The position numbers and the translations under genes were made by a program. 64,000 nt of DNA from Parabacteroides sp. TM07-1AC (lineage in GTDB: Bacteria > Bacteroidota > Bacteroidia > Bacteroidales > Tannerellaceae), in assembly GCF_003480915.1 (NCBI RefSeq), contig NZ_QUKD01000001.1, positions 1 to 64,000 of the forward strand, given 5' to 3'. Positions 1 to 7,920 of this stretch are shown piece by piece. Within the stretch, counting starts at the first letter, position 1; each line of letters starts with the position of its first letter. Below the pieces are notes generated by a model. It was not told the DNA's origin, searched no databases, and saw only the letters and a list, made by a program, of their open reading frames with translations.

Positions 1-735
1 CATGGAGAGTTCGTCTTTTGCCTTTTGCTGCTGATGGTATAAGGTGACGATATTCTTTGAAATATCGCCCAGCTCATCATTTGGAAAGGTATAATCAGTC
101 TCCGGTATCCGGTCTTTTTCAATATTCAGGGCAAAATCACGCAACTTGGAGATGGTCCGCCCGATACTGAAAGTGAAGCGGGAGAGGACGAAGAAAAAGA
201 TCAACGTCATCAGGATCATAAAGTATATGAAATCCTTGTCCGTCGATAAGGCACTTTGTACATACGGATCATAAGGAAGTGCCGAACGGTAGATATAACT
301 ACCGATGTTGCTGGCCGAATAGAAATACCGTCTGCCTGTCGATCCGGAAGTTCGGATGGCAAACCCTTCATTATACAAACGAGCCTTACGTACTTCGCTA
401 CGATCGTTATGATTATTGAATTCTTCTGTCCCGCTATTATCGAACAAGACTTTACCTTCGGGATCTATAATGGTTACACGTAACTCTTTCTGAGGAATCT
501 CTTCGATAAATTGTTGTACGGTTTTGTCGATATCTCCCTCTTGCTGGGTACGGCTAAACAGTTGGTAATTATAGTTACTCAATACATTATTCAACTTTTC
601 CTGCGAAAATTCCCGTTCCCGTTGATACTGAAACAACAGGAAACAAACCGTGAATCCAAGGAACATCACAAAAATAGACCAGAATAACCGTTGGCTGAAC
701 GGTATCCGGTTTTTCATCTTTTCTACTCTTACCAT
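1..735 (-). CDS. Sensor histidine kinase, N-terminal part (cut by the window edge)
   Basis: The minus-strand frame stays open from the left edge to an ATG at 735 (a second in-frame ATG lies at 717), giving about 245 residues. A hydrophobic segment follows the N-terminus and a second lies near residues 165-185. Between them is a roughly 140-residue periplasmic sensor region. After the second membrane segment the sequence looks like a HAMP linker (SRFTFSIGRTISKLRDFA, then a predicted helix toward the edge). The dimerisation/phosphoacceptor and ATPase domains would lie outside the window. The gene starts 16 bases after the stop of the OmpR-type regulator, so the two form a two-component operon. 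The kinase call rests on topology and context, since the catalytic core is not visible. The stimulus cannot be read from the sequence. Confidence 0.8.
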   Translation of the reverse strand, partial: MVRVEKMKNRIPFSQRLFWSIFVMFLGFTVCFLLFQYQREREFSQEKLNNVLSNYNYQLFSRTQQEGDIDKTVQQFIEEIPQKELRVTIIDPEGKVLFDNSGTEEFNNHNDRSEVRKARLYNEGFAIRTSGSTGRRYFYSASNIGSYIYRSALPYDPYVQSALSTDKDFIYFMILMTLIFFFVLSRFTFSIGRTISKLRDFALNIEKDRIPETDYTFPNDELGDISKNIVTLYHQQQKAKDELSM

Positions 736-751
736 AATTCAAATAACAGGA

Positions 752-1438
752 TTAGCATTCAAAACAATAACCGAAGCCGAGGCGGGTGACAATGTTTTTT
801 CCGTAAGGGCCTATCTTTTTCCGTAACCGGGTAATATTTACATCAATAGTGCGATCCAATACATACACTTCGTCTTTCCAGATACGTGACAGTATCTCTT
901 CGCGTGAGAAAACATTCCCTTTATTTTCCAGCAGTAATTTGAGTATTTCAAATTCCTTTTTGGTCAGCGGAACTTCCTGCCCGTCGACCGATGCTTTGAT
1001 ACGTTTGGTGTCCAACACTAATGTTTCATAGTCGAGACGCTCGTTTGTATCGATCTTTTCCTTTTCGGTTGTTCTTCGTAACACGGCCTTAACGCGTGCG
1101 ACTACCTGGCGGATCGAAAATGGTTTTGAAATATAATCGTCTGCCCCCAGGTTAAAACCTGTCAGCATATCGTTTTCCGTATCTTTGGCTGTCAGGAAGA
1201 TGATCGGGATGTCGGAGGTGCTTTCTTCTTTCCTTAAAATACTCGCCATCTTGAATCCGGAGATTTCTCCCATCATGACATCCAGTAAAAGCAGCTGATA
1301 AACAGACAGGTCCTTTTTCAATGCTTCTTCCGCATTGAAAGCCGTATCCACCTCGTAACCTTCAATTTCCAGATTAAATTTGAGGATTTCGCACAAGTCC
1401 TCTTCGTCGTCTACAACAAGAATTCGGGGCATATCCAT
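752..1438 (-). CDS. OmpR/PhoB-family response regulator
   Basis: The protein has 228 residues, the usual length for this family. The receiver domain spans about residues 4-120, with the acidic pair D10/D11, phosphoacceptor D53 in LLLLDVMM, T83 and K105 in the SKPF motif. A winged-helix DNA-binding domain occupies about 135-228 and ends in the typical DRTIDVNITRLRKKIG recognition region. It should be phosphorylated by the kinase encoded immediately downstream and then bind DNA as a dimer. It is first in the operon. A TAATTTTG -7 box lies at 1491-1484 and a perfect 8-bp dyad at 1456-1476, which could be its own binding site. It resembles Bacteroides RprY/PhoP-type regulators, but the target genes are unknown, so no symbol is given. 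Confidence 0.95.
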   Translation of the reverse strand: MDMPRILVVDDEEDLCEILKFNLEIEGYEVDTAFNAEEALKKDLSVYQLLLLDVMMGEISGFKMASILRKEESTSDIPIIFLTAKDTENDMLTGFNLGADDYISKPFSIRQVVARVKAVLRRTTEKEKIDTNERLDYETLVLDTKRIKASVDGQEVPLTKKEFEILKLLLENKGNVFSREEILSRIWKDEVYVLDRTIDVNITRLRKKIGPYGKNIVTRLGFGYCFEC

Positions 1439-1455
1439 AGTCTTTTTTATTTAAT

Positions 1456-1491
1456 TGAAATGAAAAGCTCATTTCATTGTTTACAAAATTA
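1456..1491 (-). promoter_or_regulatory. Promoter -7 box and dyad upstream of the response regulator
   Basis: On the minus strand TAATTTTG at 1491-1484 matches the Bacteroidota -7 consensus TAnnTTTG; no -33 box is seen at the usual distance. Just downstream, in the expected 5' leader, is a perfect dyad TGAAATGA-aaagc-TCATTTCA (1456-1476). It could be an operator or an RNA hairpin. Confidence 0.4.
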
Positions 1492-1598
1492 ATTATTTTC
1501 CTGCAAAGGAAGGCATTTGGTATTTCGGCAAAGTGAAATAACTGTTACATTTATGTTACAAAAGGGTCTTTTGATGGATGTTATATCGAAAAATATTA

Positions 1599-1606
1599 TA
1601 TATTTG
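1599..1606 (+). promoter_or_regulatory. -7 box for the plug-domain protein gene
   Basis: TATATTTG matches TAnnTTTG and would start transcription near 1613, 26 bases before the ATG at 1639. The nearest TTTG (1570-1573) is 25 bases upstream, longer than usual, so the -33 element is doubtful. Confidence 0.4.
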
Positions 1607-1638
1607 TATGCATTTGCCATAAGTATAAACCACTATTG

Positions 1639-3861
1639 ATGAGTAAGATGAAATACTATTTGACTTTTTTATCGGTGTTGTTTTCCTTTTTTCAGCTAAG
1701 CGCACAACGCATTGAATTACCGGATGAGCGTATATTCCTGTTATCGGATAAACCGGTATATAAGCAGGGTGATACCATACAAATTCATGGTCAGTTGTTA
1801 GCATCCGGCAGGCAGTATGACCGGTACAGCAATTATATTTATGCAGAACTGTTCGATGAGAAAGATTCTGTTCTTATCCGGCAAAAGACGAAATGTGATG
1901 TTGACGGCGCTTTTACCTTTCCCTTTCAGACGGAGTATGATTGGCCCGGCTCTGTTTATTATTTACGAGCCTACACCCGGATGATGCAAAACTTTCATTC
2001 GGCAAGCTTTCCGCAGATAGAATTACCCATTGGAATGGAGTTGTTTATTCCGGAAGCGAATGTCCCGGGTGTAAAATGTCTTTTCTTTCCGGAAGGCGGT
2101 CAGTGGGTGAATGGAGAGGTTCAGAATATGACAGTCTACCTGGCTGATAGTCATGGTACTCCTTTGCAGGTTCCTTTTTATATACTGAATAACACCGATA
2201 CGATTATCAGTACGACATCCTTATCTTCCGGTTTACAAACGATCCGTCTTCTTCCGAAGGAAGGTGATCAGTTTGTTTTGTATGCAACGTATGAGGGGGA
2301 GAAAATCCTGTTCACTTTGCCGGAAAGGATACAGGGACACACATTGCAAAGCGCTATGAACCGAAACAAAATAAGCTATAGAGTGATTTCTGACGGAGCC
2401 GGGATCACCAGCGAGCGTCTTTTTGTTTTTCGACCGGCAAACGGTCTGGAAGAGATAAAGCTGACCGAACAGCTAAATACTGGAATCTTGAGCCTGCCAC
2501 CGGAAGAGACAGGGTTATTCGTTCTCTTCCTGACAGATAAATCTGCCAATGTTATAGCTCAAACTGTTCATTGGAGAAATGACGAACGCCCTTCTTTGGG
2601 ACTGGATAAAAAAGAATACTTAGTCGGCGAAACGATCTGTCTGCCGGCTGATTTTTCAACCGATAGTATTCGTTTATTCCACCGTATTGTAAAAAGAAGG
2701 CAGATCGCCAAGCCTGCCATTCTACAGGCGGAGTTGGAAAACGAACTCTTTTCGCCTGTCATTTTTCCCAAACATTACCTGTCGGATGAATCCGGTATGA
2801 CTAAGCCGGATATAGAAGCATGGCTGCGTACCGCCCGTTTTATTCGTTTCAATCCGACGGAGATTGTCGATAAGAGATTCAGTTATCGTTTTCAACCTGA
2901 AATAATGAATATGTTTACGGGGCGGGTTACATATAAAAGCGGTAAGCCGTTAAAGGGTGGAAGTATTGTGGCGTACAATTCGGTGACGAATCAAGTCGAT
3001 GCCGGTGAAATAGATTCGAAGGGGCGTTACCTTATTTCTATAACGGACTTTAAAGAGGGTGATTACTTCTTTCTGCAGGCACATCCGGCGAAAGGTACTG
3101 CCGGTTTTTACGAATATATTCCCGACAACGATACATTCCCGTCTGTTGTCAATCGTTTGCATTATTATCGTCTGGATCATAAATATGCTGAAGTAAGTGC
3201 AAGCTATCAGGATAGTTCCGGTTTTACTTACCGGGTAGACGAGTTCGGTAACAGGGATTATATCATGCCTGAAATAACTGTAAAAGCGAGGAGCAGACAA
3301 GACAAAGCCGTATCCACCGAGAAGTTCTATAATGTCACATATCTGGATGAAGAAGAACTGGATAGACGTAACTACGTGGATATGGAAAATGTCTTTATGG
3401 ATATGCCCGGTGTCTCTTTCTTTTGGTCTACCGTGAAGGATGAACAGGGTATGGATAAAAGAATGCCCCGGTTAATTAGTTCGAGGGGATTCAGTACATT
3501 GAAAGGAGGTGACCTGGTCATATTGTTAGACGGACAAAGGATCCCTTTGGAAGAAGTAGTCAATTTGCTTTCAGTCCGGGATGTCTCATCCGTTGAGTTG
3601 CTTAAACCCTGGCAAACAAATGCTGTAACGTTTGGAGCAGTCAACGGAGCTGTACTGGTTACAACCAAAAAAGAAGGACGTTCTGCCGAAATCACCAGTA
3701 AAGGCTTCTATTATTATCCCCGTGGGCTTGTGCAAGGGAAGAAATTTTCCGATAAAACTATCCAGGCTCCGTCTACCCCCGGTTTATATGACTTGCTAAT
3801 TGACTTGGTGACCAACAAAAGGGAGGTCCATTCCTACAGATTACCGTTCGTTGTCCGCTGA
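1639..3861 (+). CDS. Secreted protein with MG2-like N-terminus and TonB-receptor-type plug domain, no barrel
   Basis: About 740 residues with a signal peptide (MSKMKYYLTFLSVLFSFFQ then LSAQ). I start at the ATG at 1639; an in-frame TTG sits one codon upstream. The N-terminal part (FLLSDKPVYKQGDTIQIHG) looks like an MG2 domain of alpha-2-macroglobulin-type proteins. A carboxypeptidase-regulatory-like segment lies near residues 425-480 (GRVTYKSGKPLKGGSIVAY). The last 190 residues resemble a TonB-dependent receptor plug: MENVFMDMPGVSF, then ILLDGQRIPLEEV, then VELLKPWQTNAVTFGAVNGA. The 22-strand barrel expected after a plug is absent, so this is unlikely to be a transporter. Such proteins are widespread in Bacteroidales and annotated only by domain. 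The role is unknown; it may be a surface or periplasmic scaffold. Confidence 0.8.
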   Translation: MSKMKYYLTFLSVLFSFFQLSAQRIELPDERIFLLSDKPVYKQGDTIQIHGQLLASGRQYDRYSNYIYAELFDEKDSVLIRQKTKCDVDGAFTFPFQTEYDWPGSVYYLRAYTRMMQNFHSASFPQIELPIGMELFIPEANVPGVKCLFFPEGGQWVNGEVQNMTVYLADSHGTPLQVPFYILNNTDTIISTTSLSSGLQTIRLLPKEGDQFVLYATYEGEKILFTLPERIQGHTLQSAMNRNKISYRVISDGAGITSERLFVFRPANGLEEIKLTEQLNTGILSLPPEETGLFVLFLTDKSANVIAQTVHWRNDERPSLGLDKKEYLVGETICLPADFSTDSIRLFHRIVKRRQIAKPAILQAELENELFSPVIFPKHYLSDESGMTKPDIEAWLRTARFIRFNPTEIVDKRFSYRFQPEIMNMFTGRVTYKSGKPLKGGSIVAYNSVTNQVDAGEIDSKGRYLISITDFKEGDYFFLQAHPAKGTAGFYEYIPDNDTFPSVVNRLHYYRLDHKYAEVSASYQDSSGFTYRVDEFGNRDYIMPEITVKARSRQDKAVSTEKFYNVTYLDEEELDRRNYVDMENVFMDMPGVSFFWSTVKDEQGMDKRMPRLISSRGFSTLKGGDLVILLDGQRIPLEEVVNLLSVRDVSSVELLKPWQTNAVTFGAVNGAVLVTTKKEGRSAEITSKGFYYYPRGLVQGKKFSDKTIQAPSTPGLYDLLIDLVTNKREVHSYRLPFVVR

Positions 3862-3919
3862 TTTGTTCCATATTATTGGGGTTGGAACTTGAAATAATAG
3901 GGTGTAACAAGAAAAAAAC

Positions 3920-3950
3920 TTGCATAGTTAAAAAAGATGTTGTACTTTCG
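3920..3950 (+). promoter_or_regulatory. Promoter of tRNA-Ser
   Basis: TTG (3920-3922), 20 bases, then TACTTTCG (3943-3950), which differs from TAnnTTTG at one base. Start is expected near 3957, a few bases before the tRNA. Confidence 0.5.
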
Positions 3951-3963
3951 CGCCGGTTTAGAA

Positions 3964-4051
3964 GGAGAGATGCTCGAGTGGTTGAAGAGGCACGCCTGGA
4001 AAGCGTGTAAACCCCTAAAGGGTTTCGCGGGTTCGAATCCCGCTCTCTCCG
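3964..4051 (+). tRNA. tRNA-Ser (anticodon GGA)
   Basis: The acceptor stem pairs GGAGAGA (3964-3970) with TCTCTCC (4044-4050), followed by discriminator G4051. The anticodon arm is CACGC-CTGGAAA-GCGTG, placing GGA at positions 34-36, which reads UCC/UCU serine codons. A long variable arm (aaacccctaaagggttt) marks it as a class II tRNA, and the T arm GCGGG-TTCGAAT-CCCGC is intact. CCA is not encoded. The total of 88 nt fits tRNA-Ser. Confidence 0.97.
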
Positions 4052-4089
4052 CGGAAAACAATAGTGGAAGGTTAGATATCTAAGGGATG

Positions 4090-4119
4090 CCTACAGGCTA
4101 GATGCTTGTAGGTTTTTTT
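4090..4119 (+). terminator. Rho-independent terminator after tRNA-Ser
   Basis: CCTACA (4090-4095) pairs with TGTAGG (4107-4112) and is followed by seven T. It overlaps the stop of the convergent MATE gene. Confidence 0.6.
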
Positions 4120-5444
4120 ATTTTCCGATACACATATATAAATGCAGGAATCAAAAACAAGTCTGCAGCCATCCATGCCGTTGCGTCACCGAAGCAGACA
4201 GCCAGAAAACCGAATGCCGGTACTGCATAGATACTGACCAATGTCCGGGCGATCATTTCGGATACGCCGGAAAGCATTGCCAGGTTGGTGAATCCGGCTC
4301 CCTGGATTGTGTAACGAAGAATACAGAGAATACCCAGGATAGGGAAGAAGGAGCAGGAGATATGCAGGAACTGGATCGCATCTTTAATAATTTCCGTTTC
4401 TGCCGGATCGACAAATATCAGGATCAGTTCACGTGAAGCCAGCATCAATATAAGGAATGAGAAGGCAGCATAGACAAGCATCATCAATCCGCTGGCTTTG
4501 ATGCCCAGCCAGATACGTTCCGGTTTGCCAGCCCCGTAATTCTGCCCGGTATAGGTAGCCATAGCAATTCCGAGACTTTCGAAAGGACAAATAAAGAAGG
4601 ATTTGATACGTACGGCGGACGCATAGGCTGCAATGCACGCTGATCCTAACGCATTATTGGCACTTTGCAACATGATACTGCCAATGGCTGTGATGGAAAA
4701 TTGAAGTCCCATCGGGACACCGATCCACATCAGGTTTCCTGCCAGCTTAGACTGGAACTTCCTTTCTTCCCGCGTACTTCTCAATATATCGAAACGACGG
4801 TGCATATAAACGAAACAGAGGACTGCCGATATTCCCTGGGAAAGTAGTGTGGCTATGGCCGCTCCGGCAACGCCCCATTTAAATACCAGGATGCAAACCA
4901 GGTCGAGGATCACATTCAGAATGGTGGAAAAAAGTAGGAACCAAAAAGGTGTCTTGCTATCGCCCAGTGCCCGGATAATGCTTGACAGCAGATTATAAAA
5001 GAAAGTACAAGGTACGCCGATGAAAGTAACCAGTAAATAGAAATAGGCATCTTTAAAAATATTATCCGGCGTTTGCATAACCCTCAGAATATCTTTGCAA
5101 TATATACTTGTAACGACCGCAATGATAACCGACATAACAGTCGCCAGTTGTAAACTGATGGAAACATATTTCCTCATCGTGCTGTAATCCCTGGCACCGA
5201 ACTTCTGTGCCACCGGAATACCGAAACCTGCACAGCATCCGTTACAAAATCCTATAATAAGAAATATGACAGACGTACTTGCTCCGACAGCAGAAAAAGC
5301 ATCGATTCCCAAAAATTTACCGACAATAGCCGCGTCTATCAAAGAATAAGTTTGTTGAAGCAGATTTGCCAACAGTACCGGCATAGCAAAACTGAAGATC
5401 AAGGGCAATGCCGCCCCCGATGTCATTTCTTTTGAAGTTCCCAT
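4098..5444 (-). CDS. MATE-family efflux transporter
   Basis: From the ATG at 5444 the protein has 448 residues with about 12 membrane segments in two homologous halves. N-terminal features are typical of the family: MGTSKEMTSGAALPLIFSFAMPVLLANLLQQTY, then DAAIVGKFLG. MATE proteins export cationic drugs or metabolites in exchange for H+ or Na+ across the inner membrane. An upstream in-frame ATG at 5471 would add nine residues, but a perfect -7 box (TACCTTTG, 5476-5469) places the transcription start near 5463, downstream of it. An AGGGA sequence also precedes 5444. The gene stands alone, convergent to tRNA-Ser and divergent from the peroxidase. The substrate cannot be predicted. Confidence 0.93.
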   Translation of the reverse strand: MGTSKEMTSGAALPLIFSFAMPVLLANLLQQTYSLIDAAIVGKFLGIDAFSAVGASTSVIFLIIGFCNGCCAGFGIPVAQKFGARDYSTMRKYVSISLQLATVMSVIIAVVTSIYCKDILRVMQTPDNIFKDAYFYLLVTFIGVPCTFFYNLLSSIIRALGDSKTPFWFLLFSTILNVILDLVCILVFKWGVAGAAIATLLSQGISAVLCFVYMHRRFDILRSTREERKFQSKLAGNLMWIGVPMGLQFSITAIGSIMLQSANNALGSACIAAYASAVRIKSFFICPFESLGIAMATYTGQNYGAGKPERIWLGIKASGLMMLVYAAFSFLILMLASRELILIFVDPAETEIIKDAIQFLHISCSFFPILGILCILRYTIQGAGFTNLAMLSGVSEMIARTLVSIYAVPAFGFLAVCFGDATAWMAADLFLIPAFIYVYRKIKKPTSI

Positions 5445-5468
5445 AACAATTTCCCTAAACAATCGCCG

Positions 5469-5476
5469 CAAAGGTA
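5469..5476 (-). promoter_or_regulatory. -7 box of the MATE gene
   Basis: TACCTTTG on the minus strand (5476 to 5469) is a perfect TAnnTTTG. No clear -33 TTG is seen. It supports the start codon at 5444 rather than 5471. Confidence 0.5.
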
Positions 5477-5520
5477 ACTATTTTATAGTAAAAAGGATTA
5501 AGATACACTTATAAAATCTA

Positions 5521-5551
5521 TTGCTGAGTAACCCAATAAATCATATATTTG
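5521..5551 (+). promoter_or_regulatory. Promoter of the cytochrome c peroxidase gene
   Basis: TTG (5521-5523), 20 bases, TATATTTG (5544-5551): both Bacteroidota sigma-factor elements at normal spacing. Transcription should start near 5557, 19 bases before the ATG at 5576. Confidence 0.65.
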
Positions 5552-5575
5552 TACGAACAAAGCAATTCATCTTAT

Positions 5576-6676
5576 ATGCATAGTTTTACAAACGCGAAAC
5601 AGTTGACCGGAATGATTGTCTGTGTTACCTTATTGTTTGCTTGTCAGCCTGATAAACAGACCGGATTAAACGAAAAAGAGCTACTGGGCAAGCAACTTTT
5701 CTTTGACGAGAATCTTTCGGAACCTACAGGGCAATCCTGTGCAACCTGTCACACGGCAGAGAAAGGTTTTGCAGATATATATTCCCGTGTCACTTCTGAA
5801 GGAGCAGTCAAGGGACGCTTTAGCAATCGTAACTCGATGACCTCTGCTTATGCTTGTTATGTCCCGCCGCTGCATTACAGTGATGAGGACGAAACCTATG
5901 TCGGAGGACTTTTCTGGGACGGTCGTGTCAACACGCTGGAAGAACAGGCAGCCCAACCGTTTACGAATCCGTTGGAGATGGGGAACAACGACAATGAAAT
6001 GGTTTCAGAGAAAGTCCGTCGTGCCGGTTATTATCAGGATTTGGTTAAGATCTATGGAGAGCCAGTCTCCAACGATTCTCTCTTTTCATACATAACAAAT
6101 GCCATTGCCGCTTATGAACGTTCGGCTGAAATGAATCCGTTCACTTCCAAATACGATGCTTGGGAAGCGGGTAAATGTGAACTGACAGCACAGGAGCAAC
6201 TCGGATTGGAACTGTTCAAGGAGAAAGGGCTTTGTGCCGAATGTCATATTTTGGAACCCGATGAACGGGCAGGAAAGGTCTTGTTCACAGACCATACCTA
6301 TGACAATTTGGGTATCCCGTCTAACCCGGATAATCCTTTTTTCACTACACCGGCTCCTTATAATCCTTGTGGGCGCGATACGGTCGATATGGGGCTGGGT
6401 AGTACTCTCAAGGATATTGCCGAAGCGGGAAAGTTCCGTGTCCCGACCCTGCGAAACATAACTTTGACAGCCCCTTACGGACACAATGGTTATTTCAATA
6501 CGTTGGAAGAAATAATACATTTTTATAATGTCCGTGATGTGGAAGAATATCCACAGCCTGAATTTGCCGCAACTGTCAACAGAGACGAACTAGGCAACCT
6601 CGGTCTGACACCCGAAGAAGAAGCTGCTATTATTGCTTTCCTGTCGACGCTAACAGATGGATATCGGGCGGACTAG
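5576..6676 (+). CDS. Di-heme cytochrome c peroxidase (MauG/CcpA family), lipoprotein
   Basis: From the ATG at 5576 (downstream of a well-formed promoter) the protein has 366 residues. The N-terminus is a lipoprotein signal with lipobox LLFAC (Cys23), so it should be anchored on the periplasmic side of a membrane. Two c-type heme sites are visible, CATCH at residues 55-59 and CAECH at 220-224, the hallmark of bacterial di-heme peroxidases, which reduce H2O2 to water with electrons from a small cytochrome or quinol. Further family signatures include FWDGRVNTLEEQA, TVDMGLG and KFRVPTLRNI followed by YGHNGYF. It is monocistronic. A role in peroxide defence is likely from the family; a MauG-like modifying role is less likely but not excluded. 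Confidence 0.93.
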   Translation: MHSFTNAKQLTGMIVCVTLLFACQPDKQTGLNEKELLGKQLFFDENLSEPTGQSCATCHTAEKGFADIYSRVTSEGAVKGRFSNRNSMTSAYACYVPPLHYSDEDETYVGGLFWDGRVNTLEEQAAQPFTNPLEMGNNDNEMVSEKVRRAGYYQDLVKIYGEPVSNDSLFSYITNAIAAYERSAEMNPFTSKYDAWEAGKCELTAQEQLGLELFKEKGLCAECHILEPDERAGKVLFTDHTYDNLGIPSNPDNPFFTTPAPYNPCGRDTVDMGLGSTLKDIAEAGKFRVPTLRNITLTAPYGHNGYFNTLEEIIHFYNVRDVEEYPQPEFAATVNRDELGNLGLTPEEEAAIIAFLSTLTDGYRAD

Positions 6677-6760
6677 GTTATAATCTTTCTTCTGTTTTCA
6701 AAACATTTTGCATTCTGCCATAGTTCTTTTATAAAGCAAAACATAAAAGAAAAAAATGAA

Positions 6761-6768
6761 TATCTTTG
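6761..6768 (+). promoter_or_regulatory. -7 box of the esterase gene
   Basis: TATCTTTG matches TAnnTTTG; transcription start is expected near 6774, 23 bases before the ATG at 6797. No convincing -33 element. Confidence 0.45.
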
Positions 6769-6796
6769 CTTTCAATAAATAAATTCTATATAGATC

Positions 6797-7603
6797 ATGA
6801 AAGCAAAGATATTTTTATTGTCGCTTGTCGCGTTTTTTGTCCTGTCGGCACAGGCAGCAGTTGTCGATACCATAAACGTTCGCAGTGATGCGATGAACAA
6901 GGATGTTCAGACTGTCATTGTTTTACCGGGGAGCGGGAAGACTACGGTTCCGGTTATCTATTTACTACACGGTCATGGTGGGAATGCCAAGACCTGGATC
7001 AATGTCAAGCCGAATCTGCCGGAGATCGCCGACCAGTATGGGATCATGTTTGTCTGTCCGGATGGTAAGAACAGTTGGTACTGGGATAGCCCGGTCGATC
7101 CTTCCTATCGATATGAAACATTTGTTTCCAAAGAACTGGTCAGTTACATAGATACCCATTATCCGACTGTAAAAGACCGTAAAGGGCGTGCTATCACTGG
7201 TTTGAGTATGGGAGGACATGGTGCCATGTGGCTATCTTTCCGTCATAAGGATATTTTTGGTGCGGCAGGAAGTACAAGCGGCGGTGTCGATATCCGTCCT
7301 TTTCCGAATAACTGGAATATGAGTGAGCGTTTGGGAAAGGAGAGTGAGAACCAGGAAGTATGGGATAATCATACGGTGATCAATCAGGTAGACCGCCTGA
7401 AAAATGGTGATCTGGCGTTGATCTTCGATTGCGGTTACAGCGATTTCTTCTTTGAGGTGAATAATGATTTCCATAAAAAACTGTTGAAATATAAGATCGA
7501 CCATGATTTCATTGTGCGACCGGGTGCGCATAACGGTGAATACTGGAATAATTCTATCGATTACCAGATATTGTTTTTCAAGAAGTTCTTTGACAGGAAA
7601 TAA
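6797..7603 (+). CDS. Secreted alpha/beta-hydrolase, esterase D/CE1-like
   Basis: A 268-residue protein with a signal peptide ending near residue 20 (VLSAQA). The alpha/beta-hydrolase features are the oxyanion-region HGHGGNAKTW at 58-67, the nucleophile elbow GLSMGG with Ser137, an acidic segment FDCGYSDFF near 212-220, and a C-terminal His in RPGAHNGEYW. The family includes S-formylglutathione hydrolases, feruloyl/acetyl xylan esterases and mycolyltransferase-like proteins. With a signal peptide, the Bacteroidota members usually act on acylated glycans in the periplasm. No carbohydrate utilisation genes adjoin it, so the substrate is open. It has its own -7 box (6761) and is convergent to the next operon. 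Confidence 0.88.
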   Translation: MKAKIFLLSLVAFFVLSAQAAVVDTINVRSDAMNKDVQTVIVLPGSGKTTVPVIYLLHGHGGNAKTWINVKPNLPEIADQYGIMFVCPDGKNSWYWDSPVDPSYRYETFVSKELVSYIDTHYPTVKDRKGRAITGLSMGGHGAMWLSFRHKDIFGAAGSTSGGVDIRPFPNNWNMSERLGKESENQEVWDNHTVINQVDRLKNGDLALIFDCGYSDFFFEVNNDFHKKLLKYKIDHDFIVRPGAHNGEYWNNSIDYQILFFKKFFDRK

Positions 7604-7632
7604 AGGACCGGATAAGAGGGATAACCACTAGC

Positions 7633-7902
7633 TTAATTGTTGATTACATTCTTTTCATAAAACTCCAATGCACATAGATTATCCGCTATGACCTCTATTG
7701 CTACCTGTCCGCCTTGCCAGGCATAAACAGAATCGATGAAGCTATCCGTCAGGCGGATAGCTTCCGTCATGTTCAGTTCATTCATCCAGTGTTTGAGATC
7801 CTCCAGTTTTTGGAGGGTGACAGGCTGTATGTTGCGTAAGCCGGAGAAGGCGATGTCGGAAAGCAGGAGTTCCAATTCGGCAAGGAGGTTTTTAAGTATC
7901 AT
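7633..7902 (-). CDS. Small protein of unknown function, last gene of the yeh-like operon
   Basis: An 89-residue, mostly helical, acidic protein (begins MILKNLLAELELLLSDIAFSG) with no signal peptide, membrane segment or cysteine cluster that I recognise. It starts 18 bases after the stop of the SWIM protein gene on the same strand, so it is probably co-transcribed. I do not recognise the family. Its position as the last gene and its small size would suit an accessory subunit, but that is only context. It could also be a lineage-specific gene unrelated to the operon's work. Confidence 0.65.
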   Translation of the reverse strand: MILKNLLAELELLLSDIAFSGLRNIQPVTLQKLEDLKHWMNELNMTEAIRLTDSFIDSVYAWQGGQVAIEVIADNLCALEFYEKNVINN

Positions 7903-7920
7903 TTCATTCGATTTTAAGAG

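Noticed and set aside
752..1438. Naming the regulator rprY
   Set aside because: It belongs to the same family, but the kinase is truncated and no specific rprY feature can be verified from sequence alone.
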